64,000 nucleotides of DNA from Paenibacillus sp. P25 (GCA_024704175.1 CP085629.1:6427001-6491000); one strand, 5' to 3'. Shown: positions 55,407 to 64,000, counted from the first letter of the stretch. Notes: a model not told the origin generated them from the sequence alone. Program-made: numbers and translations.

Positions 55407-55569
55407 CCCAGTATTCGGAAAAAGGATATTTTCGACAAAATAATCGCTAATTCGAGCCTTCATTCGACAAAAAATCCGAACGATCTTCTTGAAAAATTCG
55501 GGGAATCTATGTATTATTAAAGTATGCTTTTTGGAAGAGGATCGATTATTGTTTTTAGAAGGTGATCCC

Positions 55570-55920
55570 ATGCCCCTAGTAGACTCGAACGAGTCCAAGA
55601 AGAAGCTGTGCCACCTGTACAATGAGGTCGCCAAGGAGCTGTTCGGGGTCGGCACGACCCTGCTGAAGGCATCGATCGATCAGAATATCATTACGTTTCA
55701 TGCCAAGCATCGCCGATCCGCGCGTTCCACGGCTTTGGAGGGGGAAGCCCCTGCGCTCAAGTACGAAGTCGATTTTTATATGTCCTCTATTTACAAGAAG
55801 AAGGTTCGGGAGAAGCTGGAGCAGGAGATGGGATTATCGATTGAAGCGGTACTCCGGGACTACGATCCGCCGACCCAATGGGCCATCACCAATGTGATTC
55901 TGAAAGAAACAATTGAATAG
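55570..55920 (+). CDS. DUF2294 family protein
   Basis: 116 residues, intact. Fits the DUF2294 pattern: LCHLYNEVAKELFGVGTTLL, a middle strand KASIDQNIITFHAKHRRSAR, then LKYEVDFYMSSIYKKKVREK and a terminal DYDPPTQWAITNVIL. Family function is unknown; members in Bacillales are small cytoplasmic proteins often near formate or ion metabolism. ATG 55570 follows GAAGGTGAT; an upstream ATG (55489) in frame is less likely. Monocistronic; a terminator lies at 56005. Confidence 0.8.
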   Translation: MPLVDSNESKKKLCHLYNEVAKELFGVGTTLLKASIDQNIITFHAKHRRSARSTALEGEAPALKYEVDFYMSSIYKKKVREKLEQEMGLSIEAVLRDYDPPTQWAITNVILKETIE

Positions 55921-56004
55921 TGCAGCCGGAGTTCCTTTTTTGATTTATCTTAAGAGGAAACCGCGTAAGGAACAGATGTCGCTTTCTGCATTGTTTACAA
56001 TGAG
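55921..56004. other. Non-coding leader/trailer before the SBP gene
   Basis: No gene is visible. It contains a GC-poor stretch that may form part of the DUF2294 3' end or a leader of the purine operon; nothing recognisable as a known riboswitch was found. Confidence 0.3.
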
Positions 56005-56056
56005 AAGTGCTCTTGTTAGAAGCTTATTTCTATCAAGGGGACTTTTCTTTTTATTT
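56005..56056 (+). terminator. Intrinsic terminator before the purine operon promoter
   Basis: Stem AAGTGCTCTTG / CAAGGGGACTT (10 of 11 pairs, one G-U) followed by TTCTTTTTATTTTT. Ends the DUF2294 transcript. Confidence 0.7.
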
Positions 56057-56082
56057 TTGGGGGTTCATTCTCTCTGCATAGT

Positions 56083-56111
56083 TTGACAGAAAAGACGAAA
56101 ACAAGTAAAAA
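56083..56111 (+). promoter_or_regulatory. Sigma-A-type promoter of the purine-salvage operon
   Basis: TTGACA (56083-56088), 17-bp spacer, TAAAAA (56106-56111). Confidence 0.6.
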
Positions 56112-56164
56112 ATTTACAGAGGCCCAGCGCCTCCAAATCAAACGAAATGGAGAGGAAAGAGAAC

Positions 56165-57268
56165 ATGATGAAGAAACGAATGATCCGGGGTCTGCTGTCT
56201 TTATCTTTAGTGGGACTGGCCTTGACCGGATGCGGCACACCGGCGAAGGACCAGACCGGCGGCGCGACGGGAACTGCGCCTGCGGCTGGAGGGAGCGCAT
56301 CCAAAGGCGAACCGACGCAGCTTGTCATTTCCACCTGGGGCTTCTCCGACGACTTCTTCAAGAAAGAAGTGTACGCACCGTTTGAGAAAGAGCATAACGT
56401 GAAGATCGTGCTGGATACCGGCAACAATGCGGACCGCCTGAACAAGGTGCGTCAAGGCACCTCCAATGTCGACCTGATTTATTTGTCCGATTATTATGCG
56501 GAGCAGGGCATCGAAGCCGGCCTGTTCGAGAAAATCGACCGCGACCGCATTCCGAACCTCAAGGATATCTACGACATCGCCAAGGCGCCGCTCGGCGAAG
56601 ACTACGGTCCGGCTTATACGATCGGCCAGCTCGGGATTATCTATAATCCGAAGACGGCGGGCAAGGACATCACGTCCTGGAGCGACCTCTGGAACCCGAG
56701 CCTCGTCAAGAAGCTGACGATTCCGAACATTACTTCGACCAGCGGCCCGATGATGCTGGATGCGGCTTCGCTCGTAGCGGGAAGCACCAGCTTCAACGAA
56801 GATCAGGCGATCGCGAAGATGAAAGAGCTGAATAAAGGCGTTGTGAAATACTACGGCCAAACCTCCGAATTCGTCAATATGTTCGCCCAAGGCGAGATCG
56901 CCGCTGGCCCGATCATGGAGATGTATGTGAAGGATATTAAAGCCGCCGTGCCGGATGCGAAATTCGTTACGCCGTCCGAAGGCGGATATGCGATCATGAA
57001 CACCGTCAACATTGTAAAGGGCAGCAAGAACAAGCGGCTCGCGGAAGATTTCATCAACTGGCATCTGAGCAAGGAAGTGCAGGAGAAGTCGGCCAAGGCG
57101 AAAGTCGATTCCCCGGTCAACACGACGCTTCAGCTGACAGGAGACGACACCAAGGGCATCACCTACGGTGCGGATACTGTGAAGAAGCTGCGCAAGCTGG
57201 ACATGAAATTCGTCAACCAGCACCTCAAAGCCTGGATCGACCGCTGGAATAAAGAAGTAGCTCAGTGA
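56165..57268 (+). CDS. ABC transporter solute-binding lipoprotein (PotD-like)
   Basis: About 367 residues, intact. Lipobox LVGLALTGCGTPAKD (cleavage before Cys), a Gly/Ala linker, and a type I/II binding fold close to polyamine receptors PotD/PotF: STWGFSDDFFKKEVYAPFEK, VLDTGNNADRLNKVRQGTSN, VDLIYLSDYYAEQGIEAG, GPAYTIGQLGIIYNPKTA and the late NWHLSKEVQEKSAKAKVDSP. Genetic context (nucleoside hydrolase, adenine deaminase) suggests nucleosides or purines as ligand, not polyamine. ATG 56165 follows AGAGGAAAG. Confidence 0.85.
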   Translation: MMKKRMIRGLLSLSLVGLALTGCGTPAKDQTGGATGTAPAAGGSASKGEPTQLVISTWGFSDDFFKKEVYAPFEKEHNVKIVLDTGNNADRLNKVRQGTSNVDLIYLSDYYAEQGIEAGLFEKIDRDRIPNLKDIYDIAKAPLGEDYGPAYTIGQLGIIYNPKTAGKDITSWSDLWNPSLVKKLTIPNITSTSGPMMLDAASLVAGSTSFNEDQAIAKMKELNKGVVKYYGQTSEFVNMFAQGEIAAGPIMEMYVKDIKAAVPDAKFVTPSEGGYAIMNTVNIVKGSKNKRLAEDFINWHLSKEVQEKSAKAKVDSPVNTTLQLTGDDTKGITYGADTVKKLRKLDMKFVNQHLKAWIDRWNKEVAQ

Positions 57269-57288
57269 ACTCGTCCGGCAAGCCGGAC

Positions 57289-57358
57289 ATCGGGGAATCC
57301 GATGGAGACTCTACTCCACCTGATTCAAGGCCCACCTATAGAGGTGGGGGTCCCCGAT
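57289..57358 (+). ncRNA. Three-way-junction RNA element between SBP and nucleoside hydrolase genes
   Basis: Three perfect stems nest as one junction: P1 ATCGGGGA / TCCCCGAT (57289-57296 with 57351-57358), P2 TGGAG / CTCCA (57303-57318), P3 CCCACCT-ATAG-AGGTGGG (57331-57348). It is intergenic and followed 26 bases on by a terminator. It lacks the loop and core bases of the purine riboswitch. It may be a new regulatory RNA, or the hairpin end of an IS200/IS605-like element, whose ends carry similar CCCACC...GGTGGG stems. Confidence 0.5.
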
Positions 57359-57383
57359 CATTTAGTTATCGGATAGAGAAAAG

Positions 57384-57425
57384 AAACAAGGGTATATGGC
57401 CAACATGCATGTACCCTTGTTTTTC
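57384..57425 (+). terminator. Internal terminator before nucleoside hydrolase
   Basis: Stem AAACAAGGGTA / TACCCTTGTTT with 17-nt loop, ending in TTTTCT, just before the AGGGAGG of the next gene. It would lower expression of everything behind the binding protein, or be the switch of the RNA upstream. Confidence 0.8.
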
Positions 57426-57440
57426 TAGGGAGGCCAACGG

Positions 57441-58373
57441 ATGAACAGGAAAGTCATTCTCGACGTGGATACGGGGGTGGATGATGCATTAGGCATCCTG
57501 CTCGCTGTCCGCGGCGGGCGGATGGACATACTCGGCATCACGACGGTGAACGGGAACGTATCGCTCGATCAGGCGACCGAGAACACCTGCAAAATTCTGC
57601 AGCTGGCCGGCGTGGAGCGGGACATCCCCGTCATCCGGGGGCGGACAAGCCGCTCCTCAGGGGCTCGTTCTTCGAGCACCGGGTGCACGGCAAGGACGGC
57701 ATTGGCGGAGCGCTGCGCGATATGGCGGTGCATAAGAAGGCGGAGGAAGGGCATGCGGTGGATTTTATCATCGATCAGGTGCGGAAGCATCCGGGCGAAG
57801 TGACGCTGATCATGACCGCGCCGCTGACGAATCTCGCCTTGGCGCTGATGAAATACCCGCGGCTCGTCCGCGAGGTGAAAGAAGTCATTTTCATGGGCGG
57901 CGTGGTGCTGGAATACGGCAATGTGACGCCGACGGCGGAATACAACATCTACGTCGATCCGGAGGCGGCGAAGCTGGTGCTTCAGGCGGGCTTCGCGTCC
58001 CTCACGCAGGTGGGGCTCGATGTGACGCGCCGCGCGCTTGCTGACGGAAGAGCATATCCGCGAGCTGGGGGACACGCCGATCGGCCGCTATGTCCGCGAA
58101 AGCACCGCCGATTATATGCAGCGTTATTATGAGCGCAACGGGGTGCGGGCCTGTGCGCTGCACGACCCGCTGGCGGTAGGGGTCGCTTTGAACCGCGATA
58201 TCGTTACAACCAGGCATTATTACGTTGACGTGGAAACGAAAAGCGAGCTGTGCGACGGGCAAACGGTATGCGACTTCCAGAACCGCCTCTCGCGCGAACC
58301 GAATGTGCATGTATGTATGGAAGTATCGGCAGACGAATTTCTCCGGCTGTTTATCCGCACCCTTCGTACCTAG
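57441..58373 (+). CDS. Nucleoside hydrolase (two compensating frameshifts)
   Basis: IunH-type N-ribosylhydrolase, 311 codons in phase. Calcium-binding DVDTGVDDALGILLAV at the N-terminus, GITTVNGNVSLDQATENTCK, then, after a G-run at 57637-57641 that is one short, GADKPLLRGSFFEHRVHGKD; VTLIMTAPLTNLALALMKYP and GGVVLEYGNVTPTAEYNIYV with DPEAAKLV follow; a second slip near 58037 precedes LLTEEHIRELG and ACALHDPLAVGVAL carrying the catalytic HD region. Splits nucleosides into base and ribose. RBS AGGGAGG. Only gene of the operon directly behind the terminator. Confidence 0.88.
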
Positions 58374-58399
58374 CAACCAAGGAACAGGAGAAAACTGAC

Positions 58400-59221
58400 A
58401 TGAAGAAGACTTATTTATTCTTGCTTTTGCTTCCGGGATTGCTGTTCCTCACGGTGTTCATGGTGGTTCCGATTCTGCTGACGATCGGCTCGACGTTCTT
58501 CGAGAACGGTCAGCCGTCGCTCGGCGGTTACATGCATTTCTTCAAGGATCCGTATTTTCTTAAAATTCTGCTGACCACGCTGCGCGTCAGCCTGGTTACA
58601 ACCTTCCTGTGCATATTACTCGGCTTTCCGGTCGCTTACTATATTTCCAGACAGGGACCGCGGAGAAAGGGACTGCTGCTCGCGCTGGCGATCTTCCCGC
58701 CGCTGACGAGCTCGGTGGTCCGGTCCTTCAGCTGGATGATCATTCTGGGCAAGAAGGGGCCGCTGAACAACGCCTTAATCGCGCTGGGCCTGATTAAAGA
58801 ACCGCTCGACATCCTGTATACGCCTACGGCCATGATGATCGGTCTGATTCATCTGTTCCTGCCGCTGATCATCATTACGCTGGTCGGGGTCATGGAGAAT
58901 ATCGATCCCGATCTGATCAAGGCGGCGGAGAGCCTGGGGGCGGGCCGGTTCACGGCCTTCCGCAAGGTCATCGTGCCGCTCAGCGTGCCGGGGCTCATTA
59001 TCGGCAGCATCCTCGTCTTCGTCGGAAGCCTGACGGCTTACACGACGCCGGCGCTGCTCGGGGGCAAGCGGCGGGTCATTTCCACGTTTCTGTATCAGAA
59101 CGCCATTACGCTGAACGATTGGTATTTGGCGTCCGTCATCGCCACGATCATGATGGTCATTACGTTCGTGATTATCGCACTGATGAACAAGCTGGCCAAT
59201 AAATTAAATCCGAAGGGGTAG
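58400..59221 (+). CDS. ABC transporter permease (PotB-like)
   Basis: 273 residues, intact, six membrane helices. BPD_transp_1 fold with the EAA loop reading ENIDPDLIKAAESLGAGRFTAF near residue 175, which contacts the ATPase. Start ATG 58400 follows AGGAG by ten bases. It pairs with the next permease as in polyamine/2-aminoethylphosphonate transporters, with the SBP at 56165 and ATPase at 60031. Confidence 0.9.
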   Translation: MKKTYLFLLLLPGLLFLTVFMVVPILLTIGSTFFENGQPSLGGYMHFFKDPYFLKILLTTLRVSLVTTFLCILLGFPVAYYISRQGPRRKGLLLALAIFPPLTSSVVRSFSWMIILGKKGPLNNALIALGLIKEPLDILYTPTAMMIGLIHLFLPLIIITLVGVMENIDPDLIKAAESLGAGRFTAFRKVIVPLSVPGLIIGSILVFVGSLTAYTTPALLGGKRRVISTFLYQNAITLNDWYLASVIATIMMVITFVIIALMNKLANKLNPKG

Positions 59222-59226
59222 AAGGC

Positions 59227-60015
59227 ATGCAAGAGAAGAGTCGGGGGCTGGGCCTGTTTACGTTGCTGGTATATATATTTCTGCTCGGTCCGCTTGTCAT
59301 TATCGCGGCCGCCTCGTTCGAGCCGGGGAGCGTGCTGAAGTTCCCGCCGCAAGGCTTGTCGCTGAAGTGGTATCACAACATTCTGGAAGTCCAGATGTTT
59401 CTCAAGACGTTCAATACCTCGATCCTCGTCTCGCTGGCGGGGAACGTTCTGGCGCTGCTGCTGGGTGTGCCGGCGGCCTATGCGTTAAGCCGGTTTCAGT
59501 TCAAAGGCAAGGACGCGCTGAATGCCGTCTTCATTTCACCCGTCCTGATCCCGGGGATCGTGCTCGGGTTTACGATGCTGAAATATTTGATCGTGACGTA
59601 TCATCTGCCGATTTATACGGCGCTCTTGTTCGGCCACACCGTCATCATGTTGCCGTTCATCATCCGCGTGATCGCGTCGAGCTTGTCCAATTTCGATTTT
59701 GCCGTCGAGGAAGCGGCGCTGAGCCTGGGAGCGGGGCATCTCAAGACATTCTTCAAGATCGTCCTGCCCAATATCAAATCCGGCATTATCGCCGCCGTAC
59801 TGATCGCGTTCCTCGAGTCCTTCAACAATGTCGACATTTCGGTATTCATGACCGGCCCGGGCGTCAGCACGCTGCCGATTCAGATGCTGACGTATGTGGA
59901 GAACCATTTTGACCCGACGATTGCCGCCATCTCGGTGCTGCTCATGATTTTTACGGCGATCTTTATGTTCGTGATCGAGCGGTTGATGGGGCTGTCTTAC
60001 TTTACCAAACGATAA
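59227..60015 (+). CDS. ABC transporter permease (PotC-like)
   Basis: 262 residues, intact, six membrane helices and an EAA loop NFDFAVEEAALSLGAGHLKTFF near residue 160. Starts five bases after the partner permease's stop; RBS GAAGGGG overlaps that stop. Forms the heterodimeric membrane channel with the gene before it. Confidence 0.9.
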   Translation: MQEKSRGLGLFTLLVYIFLLGPLVIIAAASFEPGSVLKFPPQGLSLKWYHNILEVQMFLKTFNTSILVSLAGNVLALLLGVPAAYALSRFQFKGKDALNAVFISPVLIPGIVLGFTMLKYLIVTYHLPIYTALLFGHTVIMLPFIIRVIASSLSNFDFAVEEAALSLGAGHLKTFFKIVLPNIKSGIIAAVLIAFLESFNNVDISVFMTGPGVSTLPIQMLTYVENHFDPTIAAISVLLMIFTAIFMFVIERLMGLSYFTKR

Positions 60016-60030
60016 TGGAGGCATTCGTTC

Positions 60031-61094
60031 ATGGCACTACTAACACTGGAAAACGTATCGGTTGCCTATGACCAGCAGTATATTCTGAAGGATTTCAACC
60101 TGACCGTGGACAAGGGGAATCTGATCTCGCTGCTCGGACCGAGCGGGTCGCGGCAAGACGACGACAGCCGCGGCTGATCGCCGGGTTCCTGGAGGCCAAG
60201 GAAGGGCGCTTCTCGCTCGGCGGCAAGGACTATACGCGAGTGCCGGTGAACAAGCGCAACTTCGGCTTCGTGTTCCAGAGCTATGCGTTGTTCCCGCATC
60301 TGTCCGTCTACGATAACGTCGCCTTCGGTCTTCGCCTCCGGAAGGTAGGCGGTGCAGAGATCGACCGGCGGGTGCGTCAAATTCTGGAGACGGTCAGCTT
60401 GTCCGGATACGAGAAGCGGTTCCCGAAAGAGCTGTCCGGGGGCCAAAGACAGAGGGTCGCGATTGCGCGGGCGCTTGTAATTGAGCCGGATCTGCTGCTC
60501 TTCGACGAGCCGCTCAGCAACCTGGACGCCAACCTGCGCGTGAACATGCGGGTGGAGATCCGGCGGATTCAGCAGGAGCTCGGCATTACCACGGTCTATG
60601 TTTCGCACGACCAGGAGGAATGCTTCTCGATTTCCGACAAGGTCGCGATCATGAACAAAGGGGTCATCGAGCAGCTCGACCGTCCGGCGACGATCTTCAA
60701 ATACCCGAAGACGGAATTTGTCGCCCGGTTTATCGGTTTCAATAATTTCATCGAGTTCGAGGAACGGCAGGAAAGCGGAGAGCTCATCGAGCTCAAGGTA
60801 AAGGGCCGCACGTTCAACGTCCTGAGACAGGCCGGCCGCGGGGAGCAGAAGGGCCGAAAAGGCGCCATTCGCCCGGACGATCTGGTGCTCGGTACGGCCG
60901 GGGAGATCGAGGAAGGACCTAACCGCTTGAACGGGCGGATCAAGGTAAGCACGTTCCTCGGCCGGAGCTATCAGTATGTGGTGGAGACGGAACTGGGCGA
61001 TTTTACCGTGAATAAAGAGATGGAGTCGCCTTACCCGGCCGGCCAGGAAGTCCGGTCGCTGTTCCCCGCCGATAAACTAGTTCTCGTGGAGTAA
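60031..61094 (+). CDS. ABC transporter ATP-binding protein (PotA-like, frameshifts in Walker A)
   Basis: About 354 residues. Walker A is in pieces: LLGPSGSG-KTTT with an extra base before and after (60148-60170), then RLIAGFLEAKEGRFSLGG, VNKRNFGFVFQSYALFPHLS (Q-loop), LSGGQRQRVAIARALVIEPD (signature), LLLFDEPLSNLDANLR (Walker B), VSHDQEECFSISD (H-loop) and a C-terminal TOBE domain (RGEQKGRKGAIRPDDLVLGT). The two insertions sit in the most constrained motif, so a sequencing fault is more likely than loss. Energises the permease pair. Confidence 0.87.
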
Positions 61095-61115
61095 TGTACT
61101 TGGAGGTGCAGTCAG

Positions 61116-62825
61116 ATGCGTGTGGATTTACTCATTGAGAATGCCCGAATCTACAACAGCTATTTCAAGAAGTTCATTCAAGGCAATGCCGCCGTGCAGG
61201 ACGGAAAATTCCTGTATATCGGGAAGAGGGGAACCGAAAGTTTCGAAGCGCAGCAGGTGCTGGACGGGCAGGGACGGTACCTGATTCCGGGACTTATCGA
61301 TATTCATTTGCATATTGAGAGCACGATGGTCACGCCGGAGACGTTCTCGTACGGGCTGATCAAGAACGGGGTCACGACGATTGTGCCCGAGCCGCATGAG
61401 ATCGCCAATGTGTTCGGGCTTGACGGCGTGAAGGAAATGATCAAGGCAAGCCGGGACTGCGTGGCCGATATGTTCTACGCTATTCCGAGCTCGGTGCCGG
61501 CCACATCGCTGGAAACGGCCGGAGGAGCCATTGAGATCGAGGATCTGGACGAGCTGCTGCGGACGGAGAATGTCATTTGCCTCGGCGAGATCATGAACTA
61601 CGTCGATGTCATTACAGACCCGGATTGCAAAACGAACCGCATTCTGAATCATGTCCGCCGCCATTATCCGTGACTCGTGATTGAAGGCCATGTACCGAAG
61701 CTGCTGGATCTGGACCTTCACCGGATCATTGCAAGCGGGGTCGATTCCGACCATACGCATCAGACGATCGAAGGCATGGAGGCCCGGATCGCGGCGGGTA
61801 TGTTTCTCGAGATCCAGGAGAAGTCGATGACGCCGGAGGTCATGGACTATCTGATCCGCCATGACGTGGCCGAGCACTTCTGCTTTGTAACGGACGATGT
61901 GATGGCCGATTCCTTCGAGCGGCGGGGGCACCTGAACCATATCGTGCGCAAGGCGATTGCGATGGGCATGACGCCGGAGCGCGCGATCTATGCGAGCACG
62001 TTCACACCCGCCAAGCGGATGCGGATGATGGACCGGGGAGCGATTGCGCCGGGGAAAATCGCCGATTTCCTGCTGCTCTCGGATCTGCGGGAATTGACCA
62101 TCGACCAGGTGTACAAGAAGGGCCGGAAGGTATACGACGCCGGCGAGCCGTACCGTCAGACGCCGAAGTCTTCCGCTTTCCCGGCACATTATTACGAGAG
62201 CGTCAAGTCGCCGCCGCTGAGCGAAGCCGATTTTGCTGTAGCGGTAGATGCGGCGGACGGGAAGCATGACTGCCGCGTCATGATGGTGAAGGACGGCTCC
62301 ACCTTTACGGAGGAGCGCTATGCCGAGGTCGAAGTGCGCGAAGGCCGGCTGAACTGGCAGGGCAGCGGTTGTGCGCTGATTGCGACCTTCGAGCGGTACG
62401 GGAAGAACGGCAACCGGGCGTACGGCCTGATCGGCGGAGATACGATCCAGCGGGGCGCCGTGGCGACGACGTATTCGCACGACAACCACAATCTGCTGGT
62501 CGTCGGACGGAATGTCGCCGATATGGTGCTCGCGGCCAACGAGATTATCCGCAAGCAGGGCGGCTTCTGCGTGGTGGAAGACGGCAAGGTGCTGGCGAGT
62601 CTCCACCTGCCGGTTGGCGGCATCCTGACGGAGGTCCCGCTGGAGGAGACGGCGCTGGAAGTGGAGCGGCTGCGCCGGGCCATGGAATCGCTCGGGTACC
62701 GTCATTACAACCCGATCATGTCGATCAGCACGCACTCAGCGCCGGTCAGCCCTGCGCTGAAGATTACGGACTTCGGGTTAATCGATGTGAACGGCGGCAA
62801 GGTGGTGCCGCTGCTGGTGCAGTAG
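61116..62825 (+). CDS. ade: Adenine deaminase (in-frame TGA at 61671)
   Basis: Amidohydrolase converting adenine to hypoxanthine. 570 codons including one internal TGA. Metal-site segments: IDIHLHIESTMVTPETFSYG (HxH), IVPEPHEIANVFG, EIMNYVDVITD, VIEGHVPKLLDLDLHRIIAS and VDSDHTHQTIEG; the C-terminal adenine-deaminase domain has NHNLLVVGRNVADMVLAANE and the GGKVVPLLVQ end. The TGA falls between HHYP and LVIEGH, at a position where relatives have a sense codon. It is the last gene; with the nucleoside hydrolase it completes adenosine to hypoxanthine salvage. Confidence 0.87.
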
Positions 62826-62896
62826 GGATAAGGATTATGGCAAGCAATGAAAAAATTTGTTGGGAAATATTTTTTAAGTAAACTTCAAGGAAATAA

Positions 62897-62935
62897 AGAA
62901 ACCCGAACGTCTTCGTCTACGACGTTCGGGTTTCT
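62897..62935. terminator. Terminator of the purine operon
   Basis: Perfect 15-bp stem AGAAACCCGAACGTC / GACGTTCGGGTTTCT with a 9-nt loop; also suits the converging minus-strand gene. Confidence 0.85.
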
Positions 62936-62978
62936 CAATTATTCTGAAATGTTTCAGATCGAATTTTTTAGCTTGTAA

Positions 62979-63464
62979 TTATTTCACTTCAGCTTTGTTA
63001 TCAGAAGCAAAGCCGGCATATTGAACATTTACTGAACCTTCCGATGAATGATATTGAACGGTATAAGTACCACCACGTACACCATCCGGGTAATCAGGAG
63101 GACTTAACCAAGTGTCTTGTGCACCGCCATTAATCGTTTTTGTATAGTATACCTTACCGGATTCATGGGTTATAGATATAGTAACGGGTTTCGAATCTTT
63201 ATTGTAAAACCACATTTTCACATATCCATAAGTAGCAGGAACAATAAACGCAGATGTAGTGGAACTTGAAGCTGTAACCGTACCGTCCCATTTGTTACCA
63301 AACGTCATTGGTTTAAAAATTCCGCCCTCTACTGTAGCTGGGCTTGCTGTCACATTAGGCGCTGTTGCTGGCGTTTCGGCAGCACTTGCGGAGCCGACAA
63401 TTGCAACAGAAGCGAGGACGGCGGATACTGCGAGAGTTGCTGCGGTCTTTTTTACGATTTTCAA
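62979..63464 (-). CDS. Small exported protein of unknown family
   Basis: About 161 residues from TTG 63464 (11 bases after GGGAG; ATG 63482 in frame is the alternative). Signal peptide KIVKKTAATLAVSAVLASVA with cleavage after ASA, then a Thr/Pro/Ala linker and a beta-rich domain (FIVPATYGYVKMWFYNKDSK, VTISITHESGKVYYTK, GTYTVQYHSSEGSVNVQYAG). The pattern resembles small single-domain extracellular beta-sandwiches; no catalytic motif. It lies alone with an A+T-rich upstream region. Function unknown. Confidence 0.65.
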   Translation of the reverse strand: MKIVKKTAATLAVSAVLASVAIVGSASAAETPATAPNVTASPATVEGGIFKPMTFGNKWDGTVTASSSTTSAFIVPATYGYVKMWFYNKDSKPVTISITHESGKVYYTKTINGGAQDTWLSPPDYPDGVRGGTYTVQYHSSEGSVNVQYAGFASDNKAEVK

Positions 63465-63482
63465 CTGGATACACTCTCCCAT

Positions 63483-63937
63483 AAATGGATTATTTTTACT
63501 AAATGACCATTGTAAAATATATCCAATAATAATAAAATAAGATAGAAGAACTATTTATTTTTAACATTTTTATACAATTATTTACATTTAAAGAGTGGTA
63601 AATGTAAATTGTTCTGTTTAATTAACGTCAACAAAAGGGAAAAGTTGCAGTTAAATGTTTCTTCACCACAAAAAACTCTATGTTACATGCGGCCGTAATG
63701 AATTGGCGCGAGGGGCAGTCGTTGAAGCCTGTCGAGCACCAGTTGCACCTTGTTACGAATCGTGCTCCATCAACAATTAGCGTTGGTCATAGGATATATA
63801 TGGAACGTAGAATTTTGCAAACGTTATACATTTTTAAAACGCCGGCACATCGGTCTCCGTTAATTTACAACAATAGGACAGCAAGAAGATCTATTTCACA
63901 CAAACCATTGCGTGAACCAATCCTTTGATTGGTAAAG
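63483..63937. other. Non-coding region before the right edge
   Basis: A+T-rich sequence with no convincing gene. Long open frames here lack ribosome binding sites. Confidence 0.5.
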
Positions 63938-64000
63938 CTAGACGAACGGTCCGCAGGGCGTAAGATCGGGTAAATACATCCTTACCATCTCAGGCGGCAA
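63938..64000 (-). CDS. Possible 3' end of a minus-strand gene (partial)
   Basis: A minus-strand frame entering from the right edge reads LPPEMVRMYLPDLTPCGPFV and stops at 63938. Codon-like and proline-rich but too short to identify; it could be a gene end or chance. Confidence 0.25.
   Translation of the reverse strand: MPPEMVRMYLPDLTPCGPFV

Noticed and set aside
57289..57358. Purine riboswitch
   Set aside because: Junction topology matches but loops are six and four bases, not the seven-base kissing loops, and the conserved core is absent.
61671..61673. Selenocysteine codon in adenine deaminase
   Set aside because: No SECIS-like hairpin directly downstream is apparent and the position is not a redox or metal site.
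61128..62735. 535-codon minus-strand ORF
   Set aside because: Antisense to adenine deaminase; arginine/histidine-rich composition typical of shadow frames.
63680..63928. 82-codon plus-strand ORF near the right edge
   Set aside because: No ribosome binding site, no recognisable motif, in A+T-rich non-coding sequence.

Overview
The window (about 55% G+C) looks like a chromosomal segment of a Gram-positive, spore-forming, soil-type bacterium of the Paenibacillus group. The evidence is strong purine-rich ribosome binding sites with GTG/TTG starts, CotF-like spore-coat proteins, a DUF3231 remnant, a WGxxGxxG-type exported protein, a cyclic-di-GMP riboswitch, a full-length threonine synthase, and thirteen small transcription regulators sitting beside the genes they probably control. 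The genus is inferred from gene content, not from a marker gene.

Layout. 0-13 kb: accessory metabolism and small regulons (UDG-like protein, MerR plus two SRPBCC proteins, tRNA-Leu, quinone reductase, TetR/HXXEE, AHL-lactonase-like hydrolase with a CMD protein, MmyB-type regulator, MarR/SDR, SnoaL-like protein with a hexamer repeat, hydrolase/LysR, an exported WGxxGxxG protein, FlxA-like protein). 13-16 kb: a c-di-GMP-I riboswitch and terminator ahead of ribA and ribD. 16-20 kb: an IclR-KDPG aldolase-hexuronate-type transporter regulon with paired palindromic operators. 20-25 kb: a deletion scar, LysR/branched-chain aminotransferase, and a second lactonase-like hydrolase with TetR. 25-28.5 kb: chemoreceptor and PheC-like binding protein. 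28.6-30.5 kb: an actin-like (ParM) plus ParR-like pair flanked by iteron-like repeats. 30.5-46.8 kb: aldo/keto reductase and efflux pump, luciferase-like monooxygenase, SDR/HxlR, a rifampin-phosphotransferase-like enzyme with TetR, TrxB-like reductase, VOC protein, fatty acid desaturase, threonine synthase, epimerase/TetR, MerR/SDR. 46.8-52 kb: spore-coat-like genes, then a lipoprotein cytochrome c divergent from a Tat-exported GMC dehydrogenase and its own tatC and tatA. 52-56 kb: NlpC/P60 lipoprotein, MocR/EamA, DUF2294. 56-63 kb: a purine-salvage operon (polyamine-type ABC transporter, nucleoside hydrolase, adenine deaminase) containing a three-way-junction RNA and an internal terminator. 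The window ends with an exported protein and mostly empty sequence.

A dominant property is that about half of the genes carry one or more single-base indels. At least twelve sites are G or C runs of four where a run of five restores the family's reading frame. This points to homopolymer undercalling in the sequence, or much less likely a real slippage-prone genome. Such genes are given as one CDS across their full conserved extent, with the break stated.
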